A DNA stretch of 64,000 bases, from the NCBI GenBank assembly GCA_025769875.1, contig JAGFNK010000114.1:1-64000 (forward strand), written 5' to 3'. Positions within the stretch are counted from its first letter, which is position 1, and every line of letters starts with the position of its first letter. Source of the stretch: Russula earlei. Lineage: Eukaryota; Basidiomycota; Agaricomycetes; Russulales; Russulaceae. The position numbers and the translations under genes were made by a program. Shown here in pieces: positions 24,291 through 36,083 of the stretch. The notes under the pieces were generated by a model. It did no database searches. It was given only the letters and a program-made list of their open reading frames with translations, and was not told where the DNA came from.

Positions 24291-26173
24291 ATGCTGCCCC
24301 GTTCCTATTCATCTCCATCGCGAGAGGCCCTCGTGAACCGCACAAATGTCACACCGTCATCGCCCCCCGTTCGGAACCTCCGCAACTTGAAGCCACCGGC
24401 GACGGCCCCAGCACACGGCCTTGTCAAACGGTCGCGGACCGCCAATGACGGCGGCGCGCGGCTCAAGCGACTGAAATTTACCATCGGAAAATCGCGTCTC
24501 GACGAGGACGAGGAAAGGGACGGGGACGAGGTAGATAGTGTCGACAGCGATGAGAGCAAGGAGGACGCGAGTATCACCGGCCCCATATGCGCGACCCACC
24601 GAAAGCGCACGATCCTTCGCGCAAAGCATTCTCTGGCAATGTCGCGCCCTGGTGTGACCTGCCGCCCCTTGCCTTGTAAAGTCCAGTTCTTTCCCGTGGC
24701 CTCGTTTTGTCATTGACAACCGCAGTACCGACCCGCTCGCTGCTCCGCGCATACGTGTCCTCTCACACCGCCGATGTGTTCAAATGCGATTCTGGCAGGG
24801 CGGATTCGTTCCTGACGCCACCTTACGCCTGCGCATTCACCAACGGTACGTCGTCCCTTTGAAAATATAAGCATACAAGACATAAGAACCGACTCTGTCG
24901 TTAGCTACGAAACGAGGTGCCGCATCCCACCTGGCAGTCTCAACTGAACAAGGCACAGTGTTCATCTGGGATACCTCGAAGCGAGAAGGGTCAAATGAAG
25001 GTTAGTGAGCCCAGTCCTCACTCCTGAACCTGGTCGGTCCACAACTTGATCTGGCAGCGGCAAATCGGGTCGACCTTGATATTCACAACAACGGAATCTT
25101 TGACGTTCAATGGTCCCCCGACGACACTTTCCTAGCGACTTGCTCAGCGGACCGCACGACCTGCATCACAGACGTCGCCACCGGTAAGACGTTACATCGT
25201 TTACGTGGACACAACAGTACCGTAAAAACGGTGGTATGGGATCCACAACAGGCCAGTCTGCTCAGCACCGGAGGCCGCGATGGTGGGATCTGCGTCTGGG
25301 ATTTACGCATGGCAGGCCAATCGTCGCAAGGGATGACCTCTCATACATCAGTGATAGTCATCGATAGTGCACACGGCGAAGACAAACAGGCTGGCAGAGG
25401 TGGCAGAAGAAGGGTCGTGCCCAGCGCGCGATCGGTCACCAGTTTAATGTACGCTGAAGGCCTGTCGGATAGACTCATTTCCAGCGGGTCATTTGACGGG
25501 TAAGCTCCCACTTGACCGTTTCTGCCTATCTCAATTGCAGTTTCCTGACTCCTCAAAAAGTATGCTGCGTCTCTGGGACCTGCGGCGGCTGAATCCACCT
25601 ACCCAAGCTAAATCGCGCAAGAAGCGAACAGCTCAACCAGCAGCCATGTCTGCATTCGATCCAACTATCGTCGAGGGCGCGCGACGGGCGCGGGGACTGG
25701 CCTCCGTCGTAGCGGGGACGGGTCCGACCCACGGCCTTCTCTTTGGGTTAGGCATGGACTCATGCGTGCACACCTATGCCGCATCTACGCTCCTTCCACT
25801 GTCGCAAAAGGGGACACTCAAGCACCCAAATATGAACGTCAACTCCTTCTGTATTCGGCTGGCGCTCTCACCAGATGGGACGTCGCTTGTCAGCGGAAGT
25901 TGCGGGACAGACAAGGGGGCATCTACATTCCTGTTCGACGTCTCGCAGATAGCAGCAGCCGCACCACCCATATTGCCGGACACTGCCGGTGTTGAACTAC
26001 CTGGACAGAAGAAGGGCGAAGTTGGCTGTGTGGATTGGGGACAAGATCTGTTGGCGACTGGCTCGGATGACGGGACTGTTCAAGTGTGGAGATTTAATCC
26101 GGAAATTCGTCAACGATGTGATGTAGAGGCAGATATGCGATGGACTTGGACGTGGGGCATTGATGGGATGTAG
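24291..26173 (+). CDS. CDT2: Cdt2/DTL-like WD40 receptor of CRL4 ubiquitin ligase
   Basis: WD40-repeat protein of the Cdt2/DTL family, the CRL4 substrate receptor that targets Cdt1 and related replication proteins on PCNA-loaded DNA. Exons 24291-24675, 24726-24845, 24905-25000, 25058-25499 and 25561-26173 give 551 residues with every junction in frame. The N-terminus (1-125) is disordered, basic then acidic. WD repeats follow: HLAVSTEQGTVFIWD, HNNGIFDVQWSPDDTFLATC, GHNSTVKTVVWDP, WDLRMAG and DGMLRLWDLRRLN (WDxR boxes typical of DDB1-binding proteins), and finally LATGSDDGTVQVWRF. The PSARSVTSL segment between repeats is characteristic of Cdt2. An earlier in-frame ATG at 24198 was not chosen because the 24291 Met begins the recognisable disordered head. 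Its end faces the ARL1 end with 163 bp between stops. Confidence 0.85.
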
Positions 26174-26336
26174 CAGCCTAGTCCAATGTGTTGCTAACAC
26201 CGTCACGAAAAATCGGAATGGATTGGAAGCCCAGCTTCGCAGATGATCAAATGATAGATATTCACTACGCATTACAATGACCGTGTCCATGGTAAGGAGG
26301 TTGATTGGATATGATAGGGGCACAAGAAAATGTTTA

Positions 26337-27247
26337 CTATTTCTTCTGTATTGCATTGACAAGCCTGAGGCCTCGTTAGTGATTAAAGCTCGTATACTAG
26401 TTGTGACGCACCAATCAAGCCCCTCCTCGATGCCCTCGCCTTTAATGGCACAGCTGCCTCGGACGCTCCAATCGCGCCCTTTTTCACCACCCGCCAGACC
26501 CAGTTGCTCACTTATCTCCTCTGGCTTAAGTGCACCTTCAACATCCTGCTTGTTGCAGAACACCAGCAGAGGCACACCGGCAAGCTCTTCTTCCGACAGC
26601 ATCGTGAGCAGCTCTGACCGAGAGGTATGTAAGCGGGAGTGGTCGGAAGAGTCTATGACGTAGATGATGGCAGAAGTATTCGGGAAGTAACATCGCCAAT
26701 ACGGCCTAAGACAGCGTGTGAGCGAGCGAGAAGACTGGCGGGACGGGATTCTACCTAATGCTAGATTGTCCGCCTAAATCCCACACCTGGAACTTGATGT
26801 TCTTATACTGGCAAGGTTCGGCGAAGAGACTCCGAATTCAGCAGTAGTGCAATGGTGCAATATGATCAAATACCTGAACTGTCTCCACATTGAAGCCGAT
26901 TGCTTAGGAATTCTCGATCAGCTTCCGTGCAGTACGACCATCAACAGGGGCGATTTTCTCACTGGGTATTGTCGAAACGACCTCGCCAATCTTTGGAGCA
27001 AGCCGGTTGTAAAGGAGAAACCATAGGAGGAGTGAGTACATACCTGTAACCTGTACAAGATTGTCGTCTGAGCGGCGCAGACGCCCGCCGCTTAATACAC
27101 ATTTCGCTATGAGCGTGACAAAAAAAGTATCCCGCCTACCTTTCCGGCCGAATCTAAACCTAGCATGAGTATTCGCACATCCTTATCTTTACTCCAACTG
27201 AGAAGCGAGGAAAGAGAAGTGAAAAGTGACGAAACCGAGAGGCCCAT
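26337..27247 (-). CDS. ARL1: ADP-ribosylation factor-like GTPase Arl1
   Basis: Small GTPase of the Arf family recruiting golgins at the trans-Golgi. Seven exons (27247-27140, 27067-27044, 26990-26963, 26902-26874, 26807-26755, 26705-26412, 26364-26337) give 187 residues. Visible are MG at the start (Gly2 myristoylation), the P-loop GLDSAGKT split by intron 1, IPTIGFNVETVQ (switch I), VWDLGGQSSIRPYW (switch II), NKQD and CAIKGEGIEEGLDWL. The last 47-nt intron (branch-point-like CACTAAC) removes a spurious tail and gives the expected end DWLVNAIQKK. Arl1 rather than Arf is favoured by the C-terminal GEGIEEGLDWLV and overall identity. It is the first of six minus-strand genes in tandem. Confidence 0.88.
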
Positions 27248-27641
27248 TCGAGCAGGGAGTGGTTGGATTAAGAGGTGTGTCAGGTAAATCCTTGCAAGAA
27301 GCCCGGAACCGGAAATGCCTCACACGTGATCGAGCCATTAATCGCAAATCGCAAACCCACCCACTACACTAGGTAGCGCTCAGCGCTCATGACTCTTCGT
27401 TGTTGCATGCAATATTACCCTGATGCAACGAGTCACTCTGCTCCCGAGTCCGACTTTGAAAACAACCGCTATAGCAACATGTATTGCAATGCCGCCAGCA
27501 GACTCAGACACGGTAGCCCGAGTAGAGAAAAGAAATTCGTAAAAGCATATGGAAACCGGTACAAGTCACGTCAAGTAACAACACAGAGGCCCAACACCCA
27601 GAAACGGGCGAAAAAGTGATACATGATGAAACAACGGAAGC
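27248..27641. other. Intergenic, ARL1 promoter side and HEM1 3' side
   Basis: 394 bp with no supported gene. A 76-codon + frame (27389-27619) has no family features. The CT-rich minus-strand sequence just upstream of ARL1 is typical promoter text. Confidence 0.5.
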
Positions 27642-29850
27642 CTAAGCTACCACAGTCAGAGGCATTGCAGACGGGATATCAAGAGGACGCCGTCCGGCAG
27701 TACCGGTCCTCATCCGAAGGCCTGAAATGCCAGGACTGGCAGGAGCCGGCGCGAAGACCTTCCCAGTCGTGACAGGACCAAGCAGACCATCAAACTGTTG
27801 CCTGGCCACTTCAATCGCATGCGCGTCCACCCTGCGTGCTTCACCAGTGCGCCTAGGGACAAGTGCAGCGGGACCTGTCAGACAAAGTTGTGCATCATTC
27901 CAGATGGGCGTGATTGTCTCCTTGACCACGCTGCCCACGCCGCAGCGGCCCCCAACGGCGGCCCAGTCCGCCTCACGCTTGATAGAGAGAGTAGTAAATG
28001 TGTCATCGAGTGCAACGGCGACGCGGTCCAGTTGTTCAAGGGTATGTCCGGGAGTGATTGTGAACCGAAGACGTTCCTCGCCGCGAGCCACGGTGGGGTA
28101 GTTGATAGCTTGGACGTATATGCCATGTTTCTGAAGGAGATGGTCGGATGCCTGTTTCACTTGCGCGGCATCACCAATAAGAACGGGTACAATATGGCTG
28201 GGCCCTGGTATGACGGGGATTCCAAGCTTGGAAAAGCGCTTTTTAACTTCGCGGACATTCCACTGCATGAGTTTACGGTCGCCATTATACGTTTTCTGAT
28301 AGACAATCGAGGCATGGGCACCGGCAATCGTAACGGGAGGGAGAGAGGTCGTGAAGATGAAACCCGGGGCATAAGACCGAATCATGTCGATCAACTTGGC
28401 AGAACCAGCCACATAACCGCCAATGGCGCCATATGCTTTACCAAGAGTGCCTAAACCAATTTATCAGCGAATGGATCCGTCCTTTCCCGCGAGCATCATA
28501 CCTGAGATGACATCCACACGGTCCATGATAGTACCGGGGATTGGATCAGGTGATTGACCGGCAGCCTCATGAACATCGTAGTCTAGATGTTCTGCGAGCC
28601 CAGCCCCTCTGGGCCCGTATAAGCCGACAGCATGAACCTACAGAAACACCGAGGTGGGTCAGAGAAGGCGGAACTCTTCGGAGGAATCACAGACCTCATC
28701 CAAGAAGGTGATGGCACCATACTTGTCAGCCAAGTCGCAGATTTCCTTTATGGGACCAAGACTTCCGCACATGGAATAAACACTCTCGAACGCGATAATT
28801 TTTGGAGTTTCTTTCGGCCATTCCTTCAATTTGTTCTCGAGGTCGGTGAGATCATTGTGCTTCCAGATGACCTTCTTCGCACCAGAGTGACGGATACCCT
28901 GGATCATGGACGCATGATTGGATGAATCGGAGAAGTAGACACAGCCGGGGAGTTTTGCGCCAAGAGTAGACAGGGTGGCATCATTCGCCACATAGCAGGA
29001 GGAAAATACGAGCGCGGCGGGCTTGCGATGAAGAGCCGCTAGTTCTTTCTCGAGGTTAACGTGCCAGGAGCCATTGCCAGCTATGTTACGCGTCCCACCA
29101 GCTCCGTGACCATATTTATCCAGGGCGCGACTGGGCGTTCGGACGATGAGTGAAGGCAATAATAATGAAAGAGAAGGGACAAGACACTTGCTGCATGGTT
29201 TCAAGCACGACAGGATTGTTGCCCATCCCGAGATAGTCATTGGAGCACCAGACCTCAACCTCGGTCTTGGTGTCGGCGGTATGGGCGAACGGGAATTTGG
29301 CGGCGAGCCTGTTGATGGTATTGAAGTAGCGGTAGGACTTGTCGTCGTGCTTCTTTTGCAGCTCATTGGCGTAGAAGTGTTCGTAGTTGAATGAGCCGGT
29401 GTGGGCGGGGCACTGCCTCAGGTCGGGAGAAGTCCCTTGAGAAGGTTTGGGAGCGGCAGCCTGGGGAGCGGCAGCCTTGGCAGCTTTGAGAGCATCGCTG
29501 CGTTTCTTTGCGGAAGCCAGCTCCTCTGCCGTCCTGGCGGCAGCGAGAGCCTTGCTGGCGTGAGGGCACTTTTCAATACTGCCCGAGGTCACATCGACGC
29601 CTTTGTCCTGATGAATTTTGACCACATCGATGCTCTGCGCAAGGCTAGCAAAGCTCTGGACAAGCTGTCCGGAACGTTTGGCGAGAGCGGCGCCCATGAC
29701 AGGGCATTCTGTAGCCTTCTCGGTAAGCCTGGTGAGGCTGGGGAAGTGAGGGGAAGCTGAAGTGCACAAAGCACGGAGAGAGGATGTCTTGGTACGACCC
29801 AAGAAGGGGCAAGACGAGGTGAACTTTGAGAGCAGCGAGAGCTTGTCCAT
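27642..29850 (-). CDS. HEM1: 5-aminolevulinate synthase, mitochondrial
   Basis: Condenses glycine and succinyl-CoA to 5-aminolevulinate, the first step of haem synthesis in mitochondria; PLP-dependent. Exons 29850-29192, 29130-28695, 28637-28502 and 28450-27642 give 679 residues. The presequence and linker carry four Cys-Pro motifs (residues about 14, 49, 95, 147), candidates for haem-regulatory motifs. The core shows [79 protein letters not shown] and the PLP-lysine motif SGTLGKAYG (Lys about 415). The end adds an unusual Pro/Ala/Arg-rich tail of roughly 80 residues. Intron 1 (29131-29191) must start GCAAGT rather than GT to keep the frame (MHRALDKYG). The start at 29850 gives a Ser/Arg/Lys-rich presequence; a Met 48 bp further up is not ATG-supported. 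The ARG8 stop lies only 90 bp upstream. Confidence 0.95.
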
Positions 29851-29940
29851 TGGGAATGTTTCAAGCAGGACCGAAACTGTTTTTATTTTATATGTCATGT
29901 CTGCAATCGGTGCACTCTGATTGGTCGGCTACCACGGTAA

Positions 29941-31778
29941 TCACAGCAAGCTGAGACAGCTCTCAATCACATCCGCCGCATGCGAAACCTCCGCTTCGCT
30001 AACATTCAAACTGGGCACCAGCCTCACACAGTCCTTCCCGGCGGGCAACAGCAACAGGCCCCGTTCCCGCGCGAGCTCGATGACTCGCTGTGGGTCTCCC
30101 TCTCGAAGGAGCGCTATGCCAATGATGAAGCCACGACCCCGAATCCGTCCGACCAATTCCGGAAACCAACCTGAGAGCCTTTCCAACCGGCGCAAGAGAA
30201 GCGCCGAAGTCCTCTTCAGGTGAGAAACAAATTCGCCCTGGCTCAGCCGGTCCAATACATGGAATCCGATGGAACATGCGAGAGGCGACCCTCCGAACGT
30301 CGTCCCGTGTGTCCCTGTCGCAAATATATCACCATCAGATCGTGGCATCATGGGAAACGTTCATACCCGCCGTCATCGTTTTTGCTATGATATCTCGCAT
30401 CAGCACAGCTCCAATGGGATATCCGTTAGCTAGTGGTTTCGCCATGGTTACAATGTCAGGGTGACATTCCACCGGCCATGAGGAATGTGCCCATAGGGCT
30501 CCCGTCCTGTATAGTCCGCACTATGCGCGTAATTAGTAAAAATCAGTCCCGGCGTCAAGCAGGAAGGGATACTCGGATCCGAGTAAAACTATCTGTCATC
30601 CAGGACGGGCATGCACAAAACTATCCCATTGTAGGGGGGGGCGCCACCTCTTTGCCCCAAACTCCGGGCCTATCACGTCGGAATCGAACCAAGCGCTCAC
30701 CTGAATTTCATCAAATATGACCACAGCACCCGTTTGTCGCGCACGCTGCACCAGCTTGCGCATCCACTGCACGTCTACAGAGTTGACACCACCTTCTCCT
30801 TGAATGGGTTCTACGATCACCGCGCACGTATTTTCGGTGATGAGGTCCTCCAGACCTTCGGACTGGTTCAGGACTCCGACGCGCACGCCAGGCACGAGGG
30901 GCACGAACGGGTCCTGGTACTTGCTTGTCGACGTGACGGAGAGGGCGCCGAAAGATCGGCCGTGAAAGGATTGCTGAAAGCATACGATCTCCGTCTTTGT
31001 CGCCCCACCGCGGTCCTTGCCCACCTTGCGCGCGACTTTGAGCGCCCCTTCGTTCGCTTCCGTACCCGAGTTACCAAAAAAAACTTTCGCCCCAGGGCCG
31101 CCCGGGGCGTCTCGCGTCCCGGTAGGATAGCCGAGACCACCTTCACGTTTCGTGAGGGTGACGAGGAGAGAAGCGAGTGCCACGGCGGGTTCGTTGTAAA
31201 ACGCGTTCGACGAATGCAACAGCTTGCTCGATTGCGACTTGAGCATCTATATTGTCCAGTCATCAGCGTCTCCCCCCCTTTTTTTTTCGGGGCACGGGCG
31301 AGCGACGTGTTCGGGGCGGGGGGGAAAGAAATGGAAACGTGCCTCCGAAACGCCCTCATCTGCGTGTCCTAGCGCGTTCACAGCGATTCCGCCAGTGAAG
31401 TCCAGGTATTTGCGCCCATCGCAGTCCCAGACCCAGCTTCCTTTCCCTCGCTCCAGCACGATGGGTGGACGCGCGTAGACGGGGAGGATATGGTCTCTGG
31501 CGAGCGCAAGCGTTTCACGTGTTCGACTGCTCGGTTCTGCGGCTGGTATTGGATGCGTCACCGCAGAGTACGCCGTGTTCGGCGCGTTGGGCAGTTCCGC
31601 CGCAGATCTTGACAACAACTTGACGCGATAAGCGTCAAATCAAACCGGGGATCATTCGACGGAGCAGACTTACCTCTGAAGAGGACGGAGATGAAACAGA
31701 TGTATATCGCACCGTCGACGGAAGTATGTTGCGATGTCTGAGTGTCCTATGGGCCTGGCGGGAAACCGGACGCAGCAT
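29941..31778 (-). CDS. ARG8: Acetylornithine aminotransferase, mitochondrial
   Basis: Converts N-acetylglutamate semialdehyde to N-acetylornithine in mitochondrial arginine synthesis; class-III PLP aminotransferase. Exons 31778-31674, 31618-31343, 31246-30701, 30520-30367 and 30314-29941 give 484 residues. The first 35 residues ([17 protein letters not shown]...) are an Arg-rich mitochondrial presequence on its own exon. Motifs: [68 protein letters not shown], the PLP-Lys motif [15 protein letters not shown] and [14 protein letters not shown]. Intron 2 (31247-31342) fits best with a GC donor (GCACGT), giving an exact-length family alignment at [20 protein letters not shown]; a weak GT donor 12 bases earlier is the alternative. 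Intron 3 is long for this locus (180 bp). Confidence 0.94.
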
Positions 31779-32096
31779 TCTGATCTTCTACTTTCTAAGA
31801 AAAGCTCTGTGCGAGATATAACGGTGCAATCCGCAAGCTCAAGTCCTCCCAGTAGCTGCTGTCAGAAACAGAAATTTTTATTTTGCGTTACCGTGACTCC
31901 GCCCAACGGAATAACCGACAACTTAGCGCCGGCCCGGTGCGAGGAGGTCGAATGGTCCTCGTGATCTTACCTTACTTTCTGGTCCGCTCTCCGAAAATAC
32001 ATTATGAATGTGTAGATCTATCGTACTCATAGGGTGAAATGAAGGCCGTCTATCTGTACCTCTCCTCGTGAATGTCCCGCACCTCTAGATCTAGTT
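31779..32096. other. Intergenic between ARG8 promoter and thioesterase end
   Basis: 318 bp; no gene seen. It must hold the ARG8 promoter (minus strand) and the thioesterase 3' end. Confidence 0.5.
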
Positions 32097-33147
32097 CTAG
32101 GAACTCTCCTGTGCAACAGGGAGCACTACAGAACGGGGCAACACTTGTCCATGTCTACTTGTCGCCTGCTCTACGGTGGATTTCGCACCAAGCCTTTCAA
32201 GAACCGCGGTCTTATTCAATAGCTTTGCGTATCTCGGCTGTACAAAAACCCCACTTCGCCCACACATGAATACAAGGAACTCCGATGACCGCAGAAGTTA
32301 CTTACGAGGCTTCTATGAGAATCTTGCCGTCGAGATCTTCAATGGTCGCTGAGACCCGCGCCTTGCGACCTTTGGCTTCTAACAGACGGACTCTAAACAC
32401 GATGAACTGCGGTGAATGGTTGAATCAATACAGGTCCGGACATAGACAGATAGGAAAGAGAGGTGTTACCTGGTCAGCGCGGGTTGGCGCACGATAATTA
32501 ATGTCGAGGTTGGCCGTCACCGCGACCTTATCTGGAAGATTCTGCATAGCCTGATTGCCTATGTTCAGTAACGTGTTGGAAAGAGGAGGGAGGGGGCATC
32601 TCACAGTTCGTGCGAGCGACTCGTCTAGCAATGTCGCGAGCAAGCCGCCGTGCACAATTCCATCATGCCCACACAGACCACGCCCGACATGCACAATGAT
32701 AAGAGCTTCCGAATCATCCATGCGCGCCCGCACAAGTGGATGCAGCGCGAGACGGCCAGGCCCGCGGAGCGCACCAGCCGTCAGGTTGTTGACACGAGTT
32801 TCCTCAGGGACAGATCGATACGGCCGTATCTCGTACCATTCTTCCGCATCTCCTCTTTCACGGTGGTTCAATAATATAGGCAACTTTTGCAACTGTTCTT
32901 CGAGGCCCGCAACGTAAGCTTGGGTCTCGGGGAGGTCGGGGTCCGGAGGTGGCGGAGCAACACGAGGCGCAATATATGTCAGAAGAGTGGGTGGGTAAAA
33001 TGCGCCGAAGGTGTAAGCAGTGGAACCTAGGGTAGCAGCCAAAGTGAAATTTCGTAGCGTTCGTGCGGTACCCAGGAACGATGATGATACAAACAGACGT
33101 GAGCCCCCTGTTCGAGCGGTTATTCGTCGAAGAAGAGAGCCGAACAT
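32097..33147 (-). CDS. Hotdog-fold thioesterase-superfamily protein (THEM4-like), probably mitochondrial
   Basis: Exons 33147-32605, 32550-32470, 32406-32306 and 32253-32097 give 293 residues, all junctions in frame. The Ser/Arg-rich N-terminus (RRITARTGGSRLFVSSSF...) followed by a hydrophobic segment (about 33-60) suggests mitochondrial import and a membrane anchor. The hotdog domain is in the second half: GHDGIVHGGLLATLLDESLA is the 4HBT/PaaI helix with HGG and the acidic catalytic residue. It is followed by LDINYRAPTRADQ, FIVFRVRLLEAKGRKARVSATIED and IEASGVFVQPRYAKLL. Substrate (probably an acyl-CoA) cannot be told. The terminal exon choice rests on the conserved ASGVFVQPRYAK run. Confidence 0.85.
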
Positions 33148-33669
33148 TAGTATGTCCTTCTAAAAAGACTGTTGAAGATGCTGGCTACGAATTCGCAGAA
33201 ACGGCGTCTAGATTGCATGGAGGGGAGGGGAGGTCTGTTGAGTGCGATGCCATGACCCATTAGTCATCTGGGGGAAATCGATTACGTACCAAGAGATCTA
33301 GGAAGGTCAGCCTAGGACGGACTCAAGTGGAGCAGGACTGATCTGAATCTGAACGGTAGGAAGGGGTCTCAAGGACGATATCGCGAGGTTGTGTATGATG
33401 GAAGAGTTTAACAAGAGCCTGCCTGTCCCAGGCGATGCGAGGCTCCAACCAAGGACAACCCTCCATGTGGCGTGGCATGATCCGGTTACGTCGGCCGCAA
33501 TATCTTGCCGGACCGGACAGATAGTTTTCACAGCGTTTATTGCTTGGGTGGCGTATAGTAAAAATAGTAAATGGGATTTTTTTGAACCGCAGAAAAAAGA
33601 CTACCATCGCACTACGAGCACATGAAAAACGAGTTGACAGCAAATAAAACAATACACCAAAGCGAGAGC
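33148..33669. other. Intergenic (522 bp), no gene
   Basis: Lies between the thioesterase start and the CWC21 end (both minus). Short ORFs on both strands (33307-33652) have no features. A T/A-rich stretch at 33555-33655 may be the CWC21 3' UTR or polyadenylation region. Confidence 0.5.
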
Positions 33670-34916
33670 TCAGTCCTTGCTTCGGCTACGGGAGCTCCGC
33701 GAGCTCACACTCATATTCGACCCTGAACTAAGAGACACAGATCTTCTTGCCTTATTCTGGGGAGACGGAGGACGAGAGCGTGAACGATCCATGGGCGATC
33801 TGCTCGTTGAAGTGCGTGTTGGACTGCGGCCACGCGATGAGGGCGTATATGCACGAGGTGAGGGTGAGCGCGATACAGCCCTGTCACTACGACGACGTGA
33901 AGGAGAAAGAGATCTTTCTCGAGGTGGAGAAAAGGCCCTGGCACGATCCACGCGGGAGCGATAAGGCGGGGAACGTGAGGGGGTCCGTGACGCAGGGCGA
34001 GGGTAGGGTGAAAGGGATCGACGCCGACGAGTGACCGATGGCGGGGACCTGCGCAGAGGTGGCCTGTTCTCACGGTAATCGCGCGGAGGGGAGCGCGAAC
34101 GTGAATCGTATCGCCGCCGGCGAGGGGGTGGAGACGGCGAACGCGTGGATGGACGGCGACGACGGGGAGAGGGCGGCGGGGGCATATCGCGGCGATGGGG
34201 GCTCCTGCTGCGCCTCTCGCGACGTCTCACATCCTCCTCGCGCCTTCTTAGACGATCCTTTTCTCGTCTTTCTTGCTCCCATTTTTCCTTCTGTTCCGCG
34301 ACCCGCTTTCGTTCCTCTTCGCGCCGTTGCTCACGCTCCTCCCTTTCTATCATACGCTTCTGTCGAAGCTCTTCCTGCCTCTCCTTGTTGAAGGCATCCC
34401 CCTCAGAATAATCGGACCGAGTACCAAGCGCTGATGCCATCTTGTTCAACTCGATCTTCTTCGCGGCCGCAAGAGCGTGCGTATCTGACGGCTTCAGGGA
34501 TTTCACGGACGTCGGAGGGGGTAGCATGGCTAGGAGGCGCTCCCGCAAGGCAGAGACTTGCCGCTCAATCTCGTCGTCCTCGAATCTGGACAGTTTGTGA
34601 GTACGAAAACAAGTGATTGCGATGATCGACGACACCGACTCTTTATCTTCCAACTCGAGGCGGAGCTCCAAACATTTGATCTCTACCTTCCTTTTTCTTT
34701 CATGTTCCAGTATCTCCTTGTCTGGTTCCCGATGCTTTGGGGGAGTAGCGTCCCAAGCATTAGCACGGTCAGTTTGGGTGTCGCGGTTTCGCAAAACGGA
34801 CAGATTGCGGACAACGTAGCCATTGGTACCACTAAGAGCTATGTGAGCACTGTAGATGCATCAGATTAAAATACATACCTTCCACGAGGAGTGGTAAGAC
34901 CGATGCCGTTGTACAT
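33670..34916 (-). CDS. CWC21: Cwc21/SRm300-like spliceosomal protein with RS tail
   Basis: Exons 34916-34879, 34831-34640 and 34585-33670 give 381 residues. The N-terminus MYNGIGLTTPRGSGTNGYVV is the hallmark of Cwc21/SRRM2 proteins. The cwf21 domain follows (to about residue 95, ending FEDDEIERQVSALRERLL) and contacts Prp8/Snu114 in the activated spliceosome. A Glu/Arg-rich helix (about 130-195) and a long Arg-Ser/Ser-Pro tail ending SRSSRSRSKD complete it. Yeast Cwc21 lacks the long RS tail; the RS tail makes this closer to the metazoan SRm300 arrangement. First intron 47 nt, second 54 nt. Confidence 0.92.
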
Positions 34917-35193
34917 GATTGGTGATGATGCAATCCAACAAGATGAGCCGCGCTGCGTCGAATCGACGTCGTTCGTCAGTGGCGTGGGATAATTATGTGA
35001 TCCACCTGACCAAGTCGTACATACAGTTGTCCTCTGTGTCTATCATTGGATTATACTACCTACTACGCACAAGTCTATGCAGCGACGAGTGAGGTATTAT
35101 ACGAGACATTACTTAATACCTTCTCAAATTGTGTGCCGTAAAATTTCAGACCTCCCCATGCATTGCATGGAGATAAGTGCGCTCCGCCACATT

Positions 35194-35971
35194 CTACAGC
35201 AGGACCTTGTCCCCAGTTGTATCATCGCTTGGATTGGGATCAACGCCGAATTTCTTGTAGGCCTCTCGAGATAACGACCTAAGAGCCACACGCTTGTCCG
35301 TGTTAATGTCCTCGACAAGTGCCTCTGAGGGCCAAGGCGGGGTCAGCGACATGATCCTGACAAAGGCATGATGTACCAACCCCTAGACGTGTAGTCTAGT
35401 TCTGGGCGAATATAACCTAGGACAACGGCTTGCATGTCTTGGCCATAGAAATCAGCCTTGAAATTGTGCATGATGTGGATTTCCTACGCGCATGGCCTGA
35501 GTGACGATGGTGGCGCAACGCAAAGCAGCAACACATACCGCCGTGAGACGTTCGTTCTTGTAGAATGGGTTCCAGCCAAGACTCATCACCATTGGGTGCA
35601 CCTTGCCTTCCTCGTCGCTTAGGCCGTATACCTGTGCATAGCCAAAATAAACTCCAGGTTTGCATACGCTGCTCATCGGAGTGATCGATTCATCAGGGAG
35701 GTTCGCTGGTGCCAAGGATCGAGTTTAGAAATGAGGCGTTCCCATGCCTGGACCATGTAAACTCACCTGTTGGGCAGCCGAGATCTTTCCCGCCTCTGCC
35801 GAGGCCCCTCTGGACTGCTCCAGACAGGAAGATGGGAAATGGGGCCTCGACGGTATCTGGGCCGACGATGTCCTGGCGAGATTTTCGGAAGGCCTCTGTG
35901 CGAAATGGGGCAGAGGGTCTCGAAGGCAACGCCTGAAGGTCTTCTGCTGTCCTGTCCTGTGTCACGGTCAT
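35194..35971 (-). CDS. FMN1: Riboflavin kinase
   Basis: Phosphorylates riboflavin to FMN. Exons 35971-35767, 35705-35539, 35483-35381 and 35324-35194 give 201 residues. Motifs: FLSGAVQRGLGRGGKDLGCPTANLP (flavokinase glycine loop plus the PTAN Mg/ATP motif, split by intron 1), VYFGYAQVYG, MVMSLGWNPFYKNERLTAEIHIMH (catalytic Glu in this strand), FYGQDMQAVVLGYIRPELDYTS and EALVEDINTDKRVA. Length is typical of fungal Fmn1. It starts 112 bp from TAF8 on the opposite strand, so the two probably share a promoter region. Confidence 0.93.
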
Positions 35972-36083
35972 GGTTCGAGGTACAGAGAAAGTATGATGAG
36001 GCCGTGATTTGTGATGATACCCGTGCTTATGTGGCGGGCCTGGGCGGAAAAATCAACCCGCTGGGGTGTTCGAGAAGTCCAAT

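Noticed and set aside
26602..26997. Long read-through C-terminus of ARL1 in the unspliced frame
   Set aside because: A 47-nt intron with a CTAAC branch point gives the correct Arl1 end at 26337.
30665..30695. Perfect tRNA B-box-like GGTTCGATTCC on the minus strand
   Set aside because: No A-box or cloverleaf; upstream sequence is an ARG8 coding exon, so it is a chance match in the intron.
27642..31778. HEM1-ARG8 as a metabolic gene cluster
   Set aside because: Adjacent and both mitochondrial PLP enzymes, but in different pathways with no shared regulator; ordinary packing.
33307..33652. Overlapping minus ORFs between thioesterase and CWC21
   Set aside because: Short, no domain, located in expected UTR/promoter sequence.
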